A DNA stretch of 64,000 nt, from assembly GCF_051195255.1 (NCBI RefSeq), contig NZ_JBNJLK010000001.1, positions 310,001 to 374,000 of the forward strand. The letters are read 5' to 3'. The notes beneath the pieces were generated by a model. That model was not told where the DNA came from, did no database searches, and saw only the letters and a program-made list of their open reading frames with translations. The DNA is from Falsirhodobacter sp051195255 (lineage in GTDB: Bacteria > Pseudomonadota > Alphaproteobacteria > Rhodobacterales > Rhodobacteraceae). Position 1 is the first letter of the stretch. Each line of letters begins with the position of its first letter. Position numbers and translations under genes: made by a program. Shown piece after piece: positions 25,699 through 34,790 of this stretch.

Positions 25699-26567
25699 AC
25701 GAAGTCCTCGCGCGCGTATCCCTGCAGGAACAGAAGCGCCGTCAGGTCGCCGTGATTCACCCGCAGCTCGCATTGCGCGGCCACGGCGGGCTTGGCGTGC
25801 AGCGCCACGCCCATGCCCGCGCGGCCCAGCATGCCCAGATCGTTGGCCCCGTCGCCCACGGCGATCACGTCCGCGGCGGTGATGCCCATCTGGCGGGTCA
25901 CCTCCTCCAGCGCCGTCACCTTCGCTTCGCGGCCAAGGATGGGTTCGGCGACCTTGCCGGTCAGCTTGCCACCCTCGGCCAGCAGGATGTTGGCGCGGTT
26001 TTCGTCAAAGCCCAGAACCTTGGCCACGCGCGCCGTGAAATCGACGAACCCGCCCGACACCAGCACCGCCCGGCCGCCCTGCGCCTTCATCGTGGCGATC
26101 AGCGTCGCGCCACCAGGCATGAAGGTGATCCGTTCGGCGATCACCTGGTCGATGATCGACACCGGCAGATCCTTCAGCAGCGCCACGCGTTCGCGAAGGG
26201 CGGCCTCGAAATCCAGCTCTCCGTTCATGGCGCGGGCGGTGATGGCCGACACGAAGGCCCCCACGCCGGCCATGTCGGCCAGTTCATCGATGCATTCCTG
26301 CTGGATCATCGTGGAGTCCATGTCGGCCAGCAGCAGGCGCTTGCGCCGGCCCGCCTGCGGCACCACGGCCATGTCGATGCCCTGCGCCTGAAGCGCTTCC
26401 CACATGTCCCAGCGGTCGTCCGGAACGGCGGCCACCGCAAATTCCGCCGCGACCTCCGGCTCCAGCCAGCGCAGGGCGTCACCGCCCCAGGTGCGGCGCA
26501 CCCCTTCGGCCAGCGCGGTGGTCAGCCGGGGCGTGTCCGGGCGGGTCAGGAGGGTGACAACATGCAT
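25683..26567 (-). CDS. serB: Phosphoserine phosphatase
   Basis: The last step of serine synthesis, removing phosphate from phosphoserine. The 294-residue product has an N-terminal ACT-like part and a HAD domain with the nucleophile motif LLADMDSTMIQQE, VLVSGGF and GDGANDLGMLGRAGMGVAL. The start at 26567 has GGAG nearby. serC and serA lie 23 kb away in this window. Confidence 0.95.
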   Translation of the reverse strand: MHVVTLLTRPDTPRLTTALAEGVRRTWGGDALRWLEPEVAAEFAVAAVPDDRWDMWEALQAQGIDMAVVPQAGRRKRLLLADMDSTMIQQECIDELADMAGVGAFVSAITARAMNGELDFEAALRERVALLKDLPVSIIDQVIAERITFMPGGATLIATMKAQGGRAVLVSGGFVDFTARVAKVLGFDENRANILLAEGGKLTGKVAEPILGREAKVTALEEVTRQMGITAADVIAVGDGANDLGMLGRAGMGVALHAKPAVAAQCELRVNHGDLTALLFLQGYAREDFVQARA

Positions 26568-26687
26568 GATCGCTCCGATCCAGAAAGGCGTTTGGGCAGG
26601 ATTACAACCATTCCCGCCGCTTCGCCAGCCACCCGGATGTTCGGTTTCCTTCATGATCATCTTGAGAACTCCGCGCCCGGGGTCATG

Positions 26688-26716
26688 TTGACAACCCGAG
26701 GACGAACCGCGATTTT
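26688..26716 (+). promoter_or_regulatory. Possible promoter for the MetE-like gene
   Basis: A perfect TTGACA (26688-26693), 17 bases, then a weak GATTTT (26711-26716), 46 bp before the start at 26763. Confidence 0.35.
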
Positions 26717-26762
26717 TCCACCGATGACACAGCCCGGCCATGCCGGAGATGAGGCCAGGATC

Positions 26763-27875
26763 ATGACCAGCACCCGCACCGCACCCTTCCGCGCCGACCA
26801 TGTCGGCTCCCTCCTTCGCCCGGCCGCGGTGGCCGTGGCCCGCGCCGCGCATCTTGCCCCCGCCGAGCTGCGCCCGATCGAGGATGCGGGCATCCGCGAC
26901 CTGGTGCAGCTGCAGCGCGACGCCGGCATGAAGGTCATCACCGATGGCGAGGCGCGCCGCGCCTTCTGGCATTACGACTTCATGGGCATGCTGACGGGGC
27001 TGGACATGAAGCCCTCCACCCGCAGCCTGCCCTTCAAGACCGAACACAAGACCCCGCCGATCGAGGCGCATCTGACCGGCCCGCTGGACTTCCCCGCCGA
27101 CCACCCGATGATCGAGCATTTCACCTTCGTGAAAGGTCTGGTGCAGGCCGGAGAGGTGCCCAAGATCTCCATCCCCGGCCCCTCGGCCTGCCATTTCCGG
27201 ATGGAGCCGGAGAACATCGAACACGCGCCGTACAACGACCCCGAGGTGCTGTTCGCCGACATCGCCAAAACCTACAAGAAGGCCGTGCAGGCCTACTACG
27301 ATGCCGGTTGCCGGTATCTGCAACTGGACGACATCTTCTTTGCCTATCTGGCCGACCCGAAGCAACGCGAACAGCGCCGCGCCATGGGCCAGGATCCCGA
27401 CTGGCTGATCGATCAATACGCCTGGATGCTGGAGGAATCGATCAAGGACCGCCCGCAGGACATGGTCATCGGGATGCACATGTGCCGTGGCAACTTCCGC
27501 TCCTCGCACGTGGCGGAAGGTGGCTACGACGTCGCGGCGGACGCCATCTTCAACCGCACCTCGGTCGACGTGTACTTCATGGAATACGACACGGAACGCG
27601 CCGGAGGGCTGGAGCCGCTGAGGCTGCTGCCCAAGGGCCACAAGCGCGTCATGGCCGGTTTCATCACCACCAAGACGGGCGAGCTGGAAAGCCCCGACTG
27701 GCTGCGCGCGAAGTTCGACGAGGCGTCGAGATACGTGGACCTTGACCAGCTGGGCATCGCCCCGCAATGCGGCTTCGCTTCCACCGAACATGGCAACGCG
27801 ATCACCGAAGACGACCAGAAGCGCAAGCTGGAGCTGGTGGTGAACACCGCCCAGGTGATCTGGGGCGAGAACTGA
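26763..27875 (+). CDS. MetE C-terminal-like (cobalamin-independent methionine synthase II) protein
   Basis: A 370-residue protein corresponding to the catalytic, zinc-binding half of MetE, without the N-terminal half. It starts near RADHVGSLLRPAAVA, has DITDGEARR-like and QLDDIFFAYL segments, and keeps candidate zinc ligands (GMHMCRGN, giving His and Cys, and QCGFAS, giving another Cys). Such stand-alone forms may transfer methyl groups from a donor other than folate to a thiol. The substrate is unknown here. Monocistronic, followed by a hairpin terminator. Confidence 0.85.
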   Translation: MTSTRTAPFRADHVGSLLRPAAVAVARAAHLAPAELRPIEDAGIRDLVQLQRDAGMKVITDGEARRAFWHYDFMGMLTGLDMKPSTRSLPFKTEHKTPPIEAHLTGPLDFPADHPMIEHFTFVKGLVQAGEVPKISIPGPSACHFRMEPENIEHAPYNDPEVLFADIAKTYKKAVQAYYDAGCRYLQLDDIFFAYLADPKQREQRRAMGQDPDWLIDQYAWMLEESIKDRPQDMVIGMHMCRGNFRSSHVAEGGYDVAADAIFNRTSVDVYFMEYDTERAGGLEPLRLLPKGHKRVMAGFITTKTGELESPDWLRAKFDEASRYVDLDQLGIAPQCGFASTEHGNAITEDDQKRKLELVVNTAQVIWGEN

Positions 27876-27918
27876 GGCCTGTCGGGGCGGCACCTCCGCC
27901 CCGTTCTTGACGCGACAC

Positions 27919-27948
27919 GGGCCCCCGGTGATCCCGGAGGCCCTTTCG
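27919..27948 (+). terminator. Terminator after the MetE-like gene
   Basis: GGGCC-C-CCGG (27919-27928) pairs with CCGG-A-GGCCC (27934-27943) with one mismatch, followed by TTTCGTT. A second GGGGCGG/CCGCCCC hairpin is at 27884-27902. Confidence 0.6.
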
Positions 27949-27956
27949 TTCGCGCC

Positions 27957-30230
27957 TCAGCGGCCCAGCGGCATCCGGAACGACACGCCAAGGGCGATGT
28001 CGCCATCGGTGTCGTCGCCAAAGCTCGCCTCCACCTGCGCGTCCAGAACAGCGTCGCCGCCGAAGTGCCGCGACCAGCTTGCGCCCAGTCCGTAGACGGT
28101 CCGGTCCATACCCGCGCCGCCGATCGTGACCGCCTGCCCGTCGAAGCGGGCGGTGATGTCATCGGCGCTGCCGTCCATTCGCGTGACGGCGGCATAGCCG
28201 CGCAAGGCGTCCGCGCCGCCCAGTGCCACGGGAAGACCCGCTTCCGCACGGATGTAGTGGCTGTCGACATCGCGACCCTCCACCCGCGTGTCCAGACGCG
28301 TCAGGTCGTAGCCGTCCAGCGCGTTGCGGCTCCACCCGCCCTCGGCCGCCAGATCGAAGCCGACGCCCCCGGCCTGCGGCGTGCGCAGCCGCATCGTCAC
28401 GCGGCCCGCGACGCCCGCGACGTCGCCGTCCGCGCCTGCGGTTCCGGCGATGTCCTCGCCCTCGGTCCGGCCCGCGAAGGCCATGGCCGTGGCGGTCAGG
28501 CGGTCGTTCGTCAGGCCAAGGCGCAGGCCCGCCACCTTTGCCGTCACGTCGCCGCTTTTCGACAGGCTGACAAAGGCGCCCGCGGTGCCGCCGCCCAACG
28601 GCAGGTCATAGCCCACGACACCCAGCGCCAGCGAGCCGTCATGATCGCCGTCCTGCCCGCGCCCGGCGGTCCACAGGCCCTCGCCCATCGGGGCGGCCAG
28701 AACCTGACGCGACAGGCCGTAGGACAGCGTCTGCGTGTCTCGATCTTCGGCGCGCAGGGCGTCATCCTCCAGCAGGACGATGGCCGAGGCGCCGACGATG
28801 GCGGTGCCCGCCGTCGTGACCGTCTCGATCTCCGATCCGAACTCCAGACGCTCAAAGGCGACGTAATTCACCTCCAGCGTGTCGGCGCCCTCGCCCATCT
28901 CGATCGCGCCGTCGATCTGGGAGCCGTCGTTCAGGACCAGCCGATCCTCCCCCGCGCCAAGGTTGACGGCCGTGCCGTCGCGTCCGGTGATCGTGCCCGT
29001 GTTGATCACCGTCTGCGCGCCGGTGTCGGCCGGATCGGTGTTGATCCCGATCGCCCCTTCGATCCGCCCGCTGTTGGTCACGGTCGACGCGTCGGTGCTG
29101 GGATCGAAGTCGATGCCGTCCTGGCTGCCCAGCGCCAGGATCGTGCCCGTGTTCCGCACCGTTCCGGAATCGAGGTCGATGCCGTCCTGTTCGCCCCCGT
29201 TGGACAGGATGGTGCCCGCGTTCACGATGGTCGCGTTCCGGCCGGCGTTGATCCCGTCATCCCCGGCCTGGATCGTGCCGTGATTGTAGACGGTGGTGTC
29301 ATCCTCGTTGGCATTGACGCCTTCACCCACCGCCACGACCACCCCCGGATCATCGTTGAAGAACTCGCTTCCAGCCCCGATCTGGATCCCGTCATCGGCG
29401 CCCGTGACCGTGCCGTAGTTGGCGACCGCGCTGTTGTCGCCCACGTTGATGCCGTCCTTGCTGGCGCGGATCGTCCCGCTGTTCCCGACGAAGCTGTTGT
29501 TCTCCGTCTGGATGCCGTCCCCTTCGACCAGCACCGCGCCCGACGCATCAAAACGTCCGGCCGTGATGGTGCCGGTGTTTTCCGCGATGCCCTCGTCATC
29601 GTCGATCTTGATGCCATCCTCGCCCGAGGTGATGCTGCCGGCATTGGTGGCCTGCCCGCGCAGACCTTCGATGCGGATGCCATCCTCGCCCGCGGTGAGG
29701 GTTCCCCCCTCCATGTTGGTTACGCTGGAATCGTCGCCCTCGATCTTGATGCCTGCGGCACCCCCCGTGATCGCACCGCTGTTGATGACACGCGACAGGC
29801 CCTCGGTCTGGATGCCGTCATCAGTGGCGGTGATGACGCCCGAGTTGTCGACCACTGCGCCGGCGTTCAGGTTGATCCCGTCCTTGCCCGTGCTTTCGAT
29901 CGTGCCGGTGTTGGTGACCGTGGCGTCGTCACCCCCCTGGATCGCGTGATCGAAGGCCGACCGCACCGTGCCCGCATTCGACAGCGTGCCACCGTCCCCA
30001 AAGCGGAACGCCTGCGCCTCCGCCGCCTCCACCTGTGCGCCGGACTGGATGATCAGCGTTGCGTCGTCCAGGTCCTTGTCCACGAGACCGGTGCCGGAAC
30101 CGGAGCAGGTCACGCCGCTGGCCGAGGATTCGCAGGCCGACTGGGCAAAGGCCGCGCCGGACAGCGCCGTGGCGCAAAGAAGGGTGAAGGTCAGGCTCGC
30201 AAGCCGCGAAGGCAACAGGGGAAGAGGCAC
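27957..30230 (-). CDS. Autotransporter-like protein with beta-helix repeats
   Basis: A 757-residue secreted protein. It has a signal peptide (about residues 1-29, cut near AFAQ). Next come about 14 tandem 20-28-residue units with a consensus of N-x-G-T-I, a few residues, then D-D-G-I, giving a parallel beta-helix passenger. From about residue 500 a C-terminal domain of alternating strands resembles the autotransporter barrel (SYGLSRQVLA, then YGLGASWSRHFGG). The last residues are SFRMPLGR; most barrels end in an aromatic residue. The passenger is rich in Asp/Glu. The function, perhaps adhesion or surface protection, is unknown. Confidence 0.8.
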   Translation of the reverse strand: MPLPLLPSRLASLTFTLLCATALSGAAFAQSACESSASGVTCSGSGTGLVDKDLDDATLIIQSGAQVEAAEAQAFRFGDGGTLSNAGTVRSAFDHAIQGGDDATVTNTGTIESTGKDGINLNAGAVVDNSGVITATDDGIQTEGLSRVINSGAITGGAAGIKIEGDDSSVTNMEGGTLTAGEDGIRIEGLRGQATNAGSITSGEDGIKIDDDEGIAENTGTITAGRFDASGAVLVEGDGIQTENNSFVGNSGTIRASKDGINVGDNSAVANYGTVTGADDGIQIGAGSEFFNDDPGVVVAVGEGVNANEDDTTVYNHGTIQAGDDGINAGRNATIVNAGTILSNGGEQDGIDLDSGTVRNTGTILALGSQDGIDFDPSTDASTVTNSGRIEGAIGINTDPADTGAQTVINTGTITGRDGTAVNLGAGEDRLVLNDGSQIDGAIEMGEGADTLEVNYVAFERLEFGSEIETVTTAGTAIVGASAIVLLEDDALRAEDRDTQTLSYGLSRQVLAAPMGEGLWTAGRGQDGDHDGSLALGVVGYDLPLGGGTAGAFVSLSKSGDVTAKVAGLRLGLTNDRLTATAMAFAGRTEGEDIAGTAGADGDVAGVAGRVTMRLRTPQAGGVGFDLAAEGGWSRNALDGYDLTRLDTRVEGRDVDSHYIRAEAGLPVALGGADALRGYAAVTRMDGSADDITARFDGQAVTIGGAGMDRTVYGLGASWSRHFGGDAVLDAQVEASFGDDTDGDIALGVSFRMPLGR

Positions 30231-30280
30231 CGGAACAGGATCCTTGCTGGCAGGGGAACGCCTTCCTGTAGGGCCGCAAG

Positions 30281-30296
30281 GTCACACGGATGTGAC
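30281..30296. promoter_or_regulatory. 16-bp palindrome between the autotransporter and chrA
   Basis: GTCACA-CGGA-TGTGAC, a perfect inverted repeat with 6-bp arms in the divergent gap (30231-30395). It could be an operator for either gene. It is not an FNR-type TTGAT site. Confidence 0.45.
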
Positions 30297-30395
30297 AAGG
30301 GCGCGCCGCAGGATGCGGCAACGCGCAGGCTTGCCGAAGTGGCACAGGGTGCCGGATACCTTCGGTCGGCCACCCGGCATCTGGGGGAGACGTGC

Positions 30396-31583
30396 ATGAC
30401 ACCGCAAACCAAACGCGCCCCGGGCTCCGTGGCCGAGGTCTTCGGGGCCTTCCTGAAGCTGGGCCTGACCTCGTTCGGGGGGCCGGTCGCGCATCTGGGA
30501 TACTTCCGGGACGAGCTGGTGATCCGCCGCCGCTGGCTGGACGAGGGCGCCTATGCCGAACTGGTGGCGCTGTGCCAGTTCCTGCCGGGCCCCACCTCCA
30601 GCCAGGTCGGCTTTGCGCTCGGGCTGGGGCGCGCGGGCTGGGGCGGTGCGCTGGCAGCGTTTGCGGCCTTCACCCTCCCCTCGGCGTTGGTTCTGGTGGC
30701 GCTGGCCCTGACGGCTGCGGCCGTGGACGGGGTGGCGGCGGCCGGGCTGGTCCACGGGTTGAAGATCGTGTCCGTGGCCATCGTGGCGCAGGCCGTCTGG
30801 GGCATGGCGCGGTCTCTGTGCCCGGATCGGGACCGGGCGGCCATCGCCGTGGCGGCCGTGGTGCTTCTGGCCGTGATCTCGGGCCCGGCCGCCATGCTGG
30901 GCGCGATCGGAATGGGCATGGCGCTGGGCCTGTGGCGGGTGCCCGGCGCAAGTGCGGCGGGGCCAGCCCTTGCCTTCCCCGTCACGCGGGCGGCGGGGCT
31001 GGGGGCACTGGCGATCTTCGTTCTGCTGCTGGTTCTGCTTCCCGCGCTGCACGGACAAGGTGCCGCCTTCGCGATGATCGACAGCTTCTATCGCGCGGGA
31101 TCCCTGGTCTTTGGCGGCGGGCATGTGGTGTTGCCGCTTCTGCAGGCCGAGGTGGTGGCGACGGGCCGGGTCACCGAGGATGTGTTCCTGTCGGGCTACG
31201 GGCTGGCGCAGGCCGTGCCGGGGCCGCTTTTCAGCTTTGCCGCCTGGCTGGGCGCGGCGATGGCCGGCGTTCCGGGCGCGCTGCTGGCGCTGTTGGCGCT
31301 GTTCCTGCCCGGCTTCCTGATCCTGATCGCGGCCCTTCCCGGCTGGACGTGGCTGCGGCGCGCCGTATGGACGCATTCCGCCGTCGCCGGGGCCAACGCG
31401 GCGGTGGTGGGGGTGCTGGCATCGGCGCTGTACGATCCCGTCTTCACCACCGGCATCACCGGCCGGACGGATTTCGCGCTGGCGCTGGTCGGGCTGGTCG
31501 CGCTGACACTGTGGAAGGTGCCGCCCTGGGCCGTCGTGGCGCTGGGCGCGATGGCGGGTGTGGGGCTTGCGCTGGTGGCATGA
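30396..31583 (+). CDS. chrA: Chromate transporter, two-domain ChrA
   Basis: An inner-membrane chromate ion efflux protein of the CHR family. The 395-residue product contains two homologous halves, each with the CHR signature: LGLTSFGGPVAHLGYFRDE with QFLPGPTSSQVG in the first half, and SLVFGGGHVVLPLLQAEVV with GLAQAVPGPLFSFAAWLG in the second. About ten hydrophobic segments are visible. The long two-domain form is typical of proteobacteria. Strong terminator directly after the stop. Confidence 0.93.
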   Translation: MTPQTKRAPGSVAEVFGAFLKLGLTSFGGPVAHLGYFRDELVIRRRWLDEGAYAELVALCQFLPGPTSSQVGFALGLGRAGWGGALAAFAAFTLPSALVLVALALTAAAVDGVAAAGLVHGLKIVSVAIVAQAVWGMARSLCPDRDRAAIAVAAVVLLAVISGPAAMLGAIGMGMALGLWRVPGASAAGPALAFPVTRAAGLGALAIFVLLLVLLPALHGQGAAFAMIDSFYRAGSLVFGGGHVVLPLLQAEVVATGRVTEDVFLSGYGLAQAVPGPLFSFAAWLGAAMAGVPGALLALLALFLPGFLILIAALPGWTWLRRAVWTHSAVAGANAAVVGVLASALYDPVFTTGITGRTDFALALVGLVALTLWKVPPWAVVALGAMAGVGLALVA

Positions 31584-31584
31584 A

Positions 31585-31608
31585 AAAGGCGCCCCGAAGG
31601 GCGCCTTT
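31585..31608. terminator. Bidirectional terminator between chrA and abgT
   Basis: AAAGGCGCCC (31585-31594), loop CGAA, GGGCGCCTTT (31599-31608). The A-run and T-run on either side let it serve both convergent genes. Confidence 0.8.
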
Positions 31609-31625
31609 CCGCGTTCGTGATGGGG

Positions 31626-33158
31626 TCAGCCCGCCATGGGCAGGACGCCCGGACCGACCGGCAGGTTCAGGAAGTAGAAGATCGCGATCATCACCTGCCA
31701 CAACCCGAAGAAGATGAAGGCATAGGGCAGCATCAGGGCGATCAGCGTGCCCAGCCCCGCCTCGGGCTTGTAGCGGCGCAGGAAGCCCAAGGCCACGAAC
31801 ACGTAGGGGTTCGTCGGCGCCAGGATGTTGAAGGCGCTGTCCGCCACGCGATAGGGCAGCTGGATGAACCCCGGATCATAGCCCAGCTGCATCAGCAGCG
31901 GCACGAAGATCGGCGCCTCCAGCGCCCACTTCGCCGAACCGGAGGTGATGAAGAACTCCAGCACGGCGCTCAGGCAGGAATAGGCCAGAAGCAGCGGGAA
32001 GCCGGTGAAGTTGATGTGCACCAGCAGTTCGGCCCCGTTGATCGCAAGCCACGTGCCAAGGTTCGACCAGTTGAAATACGCGATGAATTGCGCCGCCGCA
32101 AAGACCAGCACGATGTAGGGCGCCATGTCCGCGATGGAGGCGGTCATGCGGTCCACCACGTCCTTGGTGCTGCGGATCGCGCCCACCGTGATCCCGTAGG
32201 CCAGCGCCACGGTCACGAAGAAGGCGAAGATGATCGGCACGATGCCCGACAGGAAGGGCGACGGAACCAGCCCGCCCGCCGGGTTGCGCAGCGCCGATCC
32301 GGGCCAGGCGATGGCAGTGATCAGCAGCGCCAGGAAGACCAGCGCCGCGATCCCCGCGTTCCGCAGGCCACGGCCGGAATTCTCGGCCTCGGGCGCCACC
32401 TCGATCTCCACCTCGGATTCGCGGCCCGCGAACTTTGGCGCGATGATCCGGTCGGTGATGAAGGCGCCGGCCAGCGTCAGCACGAAGACCGATACGATGT
32501 TGAAGTACCAGTTGGCCACCGGCGTCACCACGGCGGTCGGGTCGATGATCGACGCGGCCTCGGTGCTGATGCCGGCCAGAAGCACGTCCGTGCCCTGGAT
32601 CAGCAGGTTGGCGGTGAAACCCGCGCCGGAACAGGCAAAGCCCGCGACGAAGCCCACGGCGGGATGGCGGCCAATCTCGCGGAAGATCAGCGCGGCCAGC
32701 GGGGGCAGCAGAATGATCGACGCGTCGGAGGCGATGCTCATGCAGATGGCGGCAAAGCAGGTGATCAGGGTGGCCAGACGCGCGGGTGCCGCCATCATGA
32801 TCCGCCGGATCAGCGCGGTCAGCAGCCCCACCCGTTCGGCCAGACCGATGCCCAGCATCACCGTCAGCACGAGACCCAGCGGCTTGAAGCCCACGAAGTT
32901 GTCGATGAGCGAGCTGAGGATGTAGAGAAGCCCCTCGGCGGACAGGAGGCTGCGCACGGCCACCTCCTCGCCCGAGGCGGGAAGAACCACGCTGGCGCCA
33001 AGGCTGGCCCCCAGCGCCGACAGCGCCGCGACCAGAACGGCCAGCACGACGAAGATGATGAACGGGTCGGGAAGCTTGTTTCCCATCCGTTCGATGGCGT
33101 TCAGAAAACGGTCCCCCCGGCCGGGCGGGGGGGGCGGGGCATGCAGCGACGCGCTCAT
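31626..33158 (-). CDS. abgT: AbgT-family p-aminobenzoyl-glutamate transporter
   Basis: An inner-membrane permease of the AbgT family that imports p-aminobenzoyl-glutamate; some members export antifolate drugs. The 510-residue product (start at 33158, with AAGGA upstream) shows many transmembrane segments and the family motifs LPDPFIIFVVLAVLV, SDASIILLPPLAALIF, GADFTANLL-like GAGFTANLLIQGTD, and FFITSGSAKWALEAPIFVP. The gene sits beside abgB, supporting the uptake role. Confidence 0.92.
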   Translation of the reverse strand: MSASLHAPPPPPGRGDRFLNAIERMGNKLPDPFIIFVVLAVLVAALSALGASLGASVVLPASGEEVAVRSLLSAEGLLYILSSLIDNFVGFKPLGLVLTVMLGIGLAERVGLLTALIRRIMMAAPARLATLITCFAAICMSIASDASIILLPPLAALIFREIGRHPAVGFVAGFACSGAGFTANLLIQGTDVLLAGISTEAASIIDPTAVVTPVANWYFNIVSVFVLTLAGAFITDRIIAPKFAGRESEVEIEVAPEAENSGRGLRNAGIAALVFLALLITAIAWPGSALRNPAGGLVPSPFLSGIVPIIFAFFVTVALAYGITVGAIRSTKDVVDRMTASIADMAPYIVLVFAAAQFIAYFNWSNLGTWLAINGAELLVHINFTGFPLLLAYSCLSAVLEFFITSGSAKWALEAPIFVPLLMQLGYDPGFIQLPYRVADSAFNILAPTNPYVFVALGFLRRYKPEAGLGTLIALMLPYAFIFFGLWQVMIAIFYFLNLPVGPGVLPMAG

Positions 33159-33188
33159 GTTCGGTGTCCTTCTTGGCAAGGGGTCAGA

Positions 33189-34613
33189 TCAAAGCGACAT
33201 GAGCGCGATCGGCGGCTTCGTTCCGTCCGGCAGCGGGCTGGTGTAGCCTTTCGGCCCCACGCGCCGCGCCAGATCGGCCTTGGCCCGCTCGATCAGCGTC
33301 GGGTCCGACAGGGCGGCGACCGCCGTGCCCGCCATGATCTTGGCGGCGTGCGTCATGCCCTTGTGCGCGGCGGGCGCCTTGCCTTGCGCGACCATCTGCC
33401 AGGAATGCAGCGGGGTGCCGATGGCGGCCGTCGCGACCATGGCCTGCACCAGCGGCACCACCCACGACACGTCGGACACGTCGGTGGACCCGCTGATCGG
33501 TGGCTTGGGGTTGCCGGCCGGCAGCAGGAAGTCGCACAGGATCCTGTCCTCCTGCACCGGGGCGTTGAAGCGGGCGAAGACGTCGCGCTTCTCTTCCTCG
33601 GACAGGGTGGCGCGGATCTCCTCGGCAAAGGCGCGGTCGGATTCGTCGAAGGGGACCGGGCCCAGGCGTTGCAGTTCCGCTTCCATCGCCTCCATCAGCG
33701 GGGCGTTGGCGATCAGGTTGGACACGGCGCTCAGCACCTCCGGCTCCACCCGTGTTTCGGTCATCAGCGCGGCGCCTTCGGCCACCTTGCGGACGCGGTC
33801 CACCAGCTTGACCATGTCGGGCAGTTGCGGCGCACGCACGGAATAGCGGACGCGGGCATAGGGCTGCACTACGTTGGGTGCGATGCCGCCGCCGTTGATC
33901 ATGGCGTAATGCACCCGCGCGTCTGACGGCATGTGTTCGCGCATGTAGTTCACGCCCACATTGGTCAGTTCCACCGCGTCCAGCGCCGAACGGCCCAGAT
34001 GCGGGGCGGAGGCGGCGTGCGACGCGCGGCCGTGGAAGGCGAAGTCGATGCGCGTGTTGGCCAGCGACCCGCCCCCCTGCACGTCCGTCAGGCTTTCGGG
34101 GTGCCAGGTGATCGCGATGTCCACGTCGTCGAACAGGCCTGCCTTGACCATGAACGCCTTGGCGCCGCCGCCTTCTTCCGCAGGGCAGCCATAGTAGCGG
34201 ACGCGACCCGGCGCGCCGGTCTGTGCCAGCCAGTCCTTGACCGCGGCCGCCGCCAGCAATGCCCCCGCGCCCAGCAGGTTGTGGCCGCAGCCATGGCCGT
34301 GACCGTCGGGCTCCACCTCCGAATGCTCGGCCAGACCGGCCTGCTGGCTCAGCCCCGGCAGGGCATCGTATTCCCCCAGGATGGCGATGACGGGACCGCC
34401 CTCGCCCGCTTCGCCGATCACCGCCGTGGGAATGTCGGCCACCCCCGCGCGGACGCGGAATCCTGCATCCTCAAGGGCTTGCTGATGCAGGGCCACCGAC
34501 TTCGTTTCGGTGTAGCAGGTTTCGGGCACGGCCCAGACATCGTCGCTGAGTTGGATCATGCGGGCGGCGTTCGCCTCCACCAAAGTCCAGATTTCCGCTT
34601 CGTTCTTCATCAT
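33189..34613 (-). CDS. abgB: AbgB-like M20 aminobenzoyl-glutamate hydrolase subunit
   Basis: A 474-residue M20-family amidohydrolase, closest to AbgB, which with AbgA splits p-aminobenzoyl-glutamate. The metal-binding region GHGCGHNLLGAGALLAA and the dimerisation-domain motif GRASHAASAPHLGRSALDA are present. No abgA is adjacent. It may work alone as an acylase or with an AbgA encoded elsewhere. It is 30 bp upstream of abgT and in the same direction, so they form an operon. Confidence 0.9.
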   Translation of the reverse strand: MMKNEAEIWTLVEANAARMIQLSDDVWAVPETCYTETKSVALHQQALEDAGFRVRAGVADIPTAVIGEAGEGGPVIAILGEYDALPGLSQQAGLAEHSEVEPDGHGHGCGHNLLGAGALLAAAAVKDWLAQTGAPGRVRYYGCPAEEGGGAKAFMVKAGLFDDVDIAITWHPESLTDVQGGGSLANTRIDFAFHGRASHAASAPHLGRSALDAVELTNVGVNYMREHMPSDARVHYAMINGGGIAPNVVQPYARVRYSVRAPQLPDMVKLVDRVRKVAEGAALMTETRVEPEVLSAVSNLIANAPLMEAMEAELQRLGPVPFDESDRAFAEEIRATLSEEEKRDVFARFNAPVQEDRILCDFLLPAGNPKPPISGSTDVSDVSWVVPLVQAMVATAAIGTPLHSWQMVAQGKAPAAHKGMTHAAKIMAGTAVAALSDPTLIERAKADLARRVGPKGYTSPLPDGTKPPIALMSL

Positions 34614-34649
34614 GGCCGTGTCCTTCCGTTACGTGAGGGGGACACTGCA

Positions 34650-34662
34650 AGGAACCGTTCCT
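34650..34662. promoter_or_regulatory. Palindrome upstream of abgB
   Basis: AGGAAC-C-GTTCCT, a perfect odd palindrome flanked by GCA and TGC, about 40 bp upstream of the abgB start. Candidate operator or promoter element. Confidence 0.35.
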
Positions 34663-34734
34663 GATGCAAGGGACGGCCCGCATCAACCGCCCCGCTGGCC
34701 AAAGCTCCACAGGCCCCCCAGGGCTGATGCCTTC

Positions 34735-34776
34735 GATTTAATCGTACTGCCCAACTGATAAGCAATGAATTAAATC
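34735..34776. repeat. AT-rich inverted repeat downstream of the enolase-family gene
   Basis: GATTTAAT (34735-34742) and ATTAAATC (34769-34776), perfect 8-bp arms, 26-base spacer, in a locally AT-rich stretch at the edge of the sugar-acid island. Could end transcription or mark an old junction. Confidence 0.45.
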
Positions 34777-34790
34777 ACAGGCGGCGGGCC

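Noticed and set aside
26650..26662. ATGATCAT core upstream of the MetE-like gene as a GntR operator
   Set aside because: It shares only the 8-bp core with the operators at 41219 and 41324 and lacks the flanking TTTGGT.
24855..26762. Long plus-strand open frame running into the MetE-like gene
   Set aside because: It is antisense to serB and out of frame with manC; the family start is at 26763.
27957..30230. CRISPR-like periodicity
   Set aside because: The repeats are in-frame protein repeats of varying length (20-28 residues), not identical DNA repeats with spacers.
28065..30395. Long plus-strand open frame antisense to the autotransporter
   Set aside because: It is an open frame created by high GC and the repeat structure; the minus strand shows a signal peptide, repeats and barrel. 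Only the chrA part from 30396 is real.
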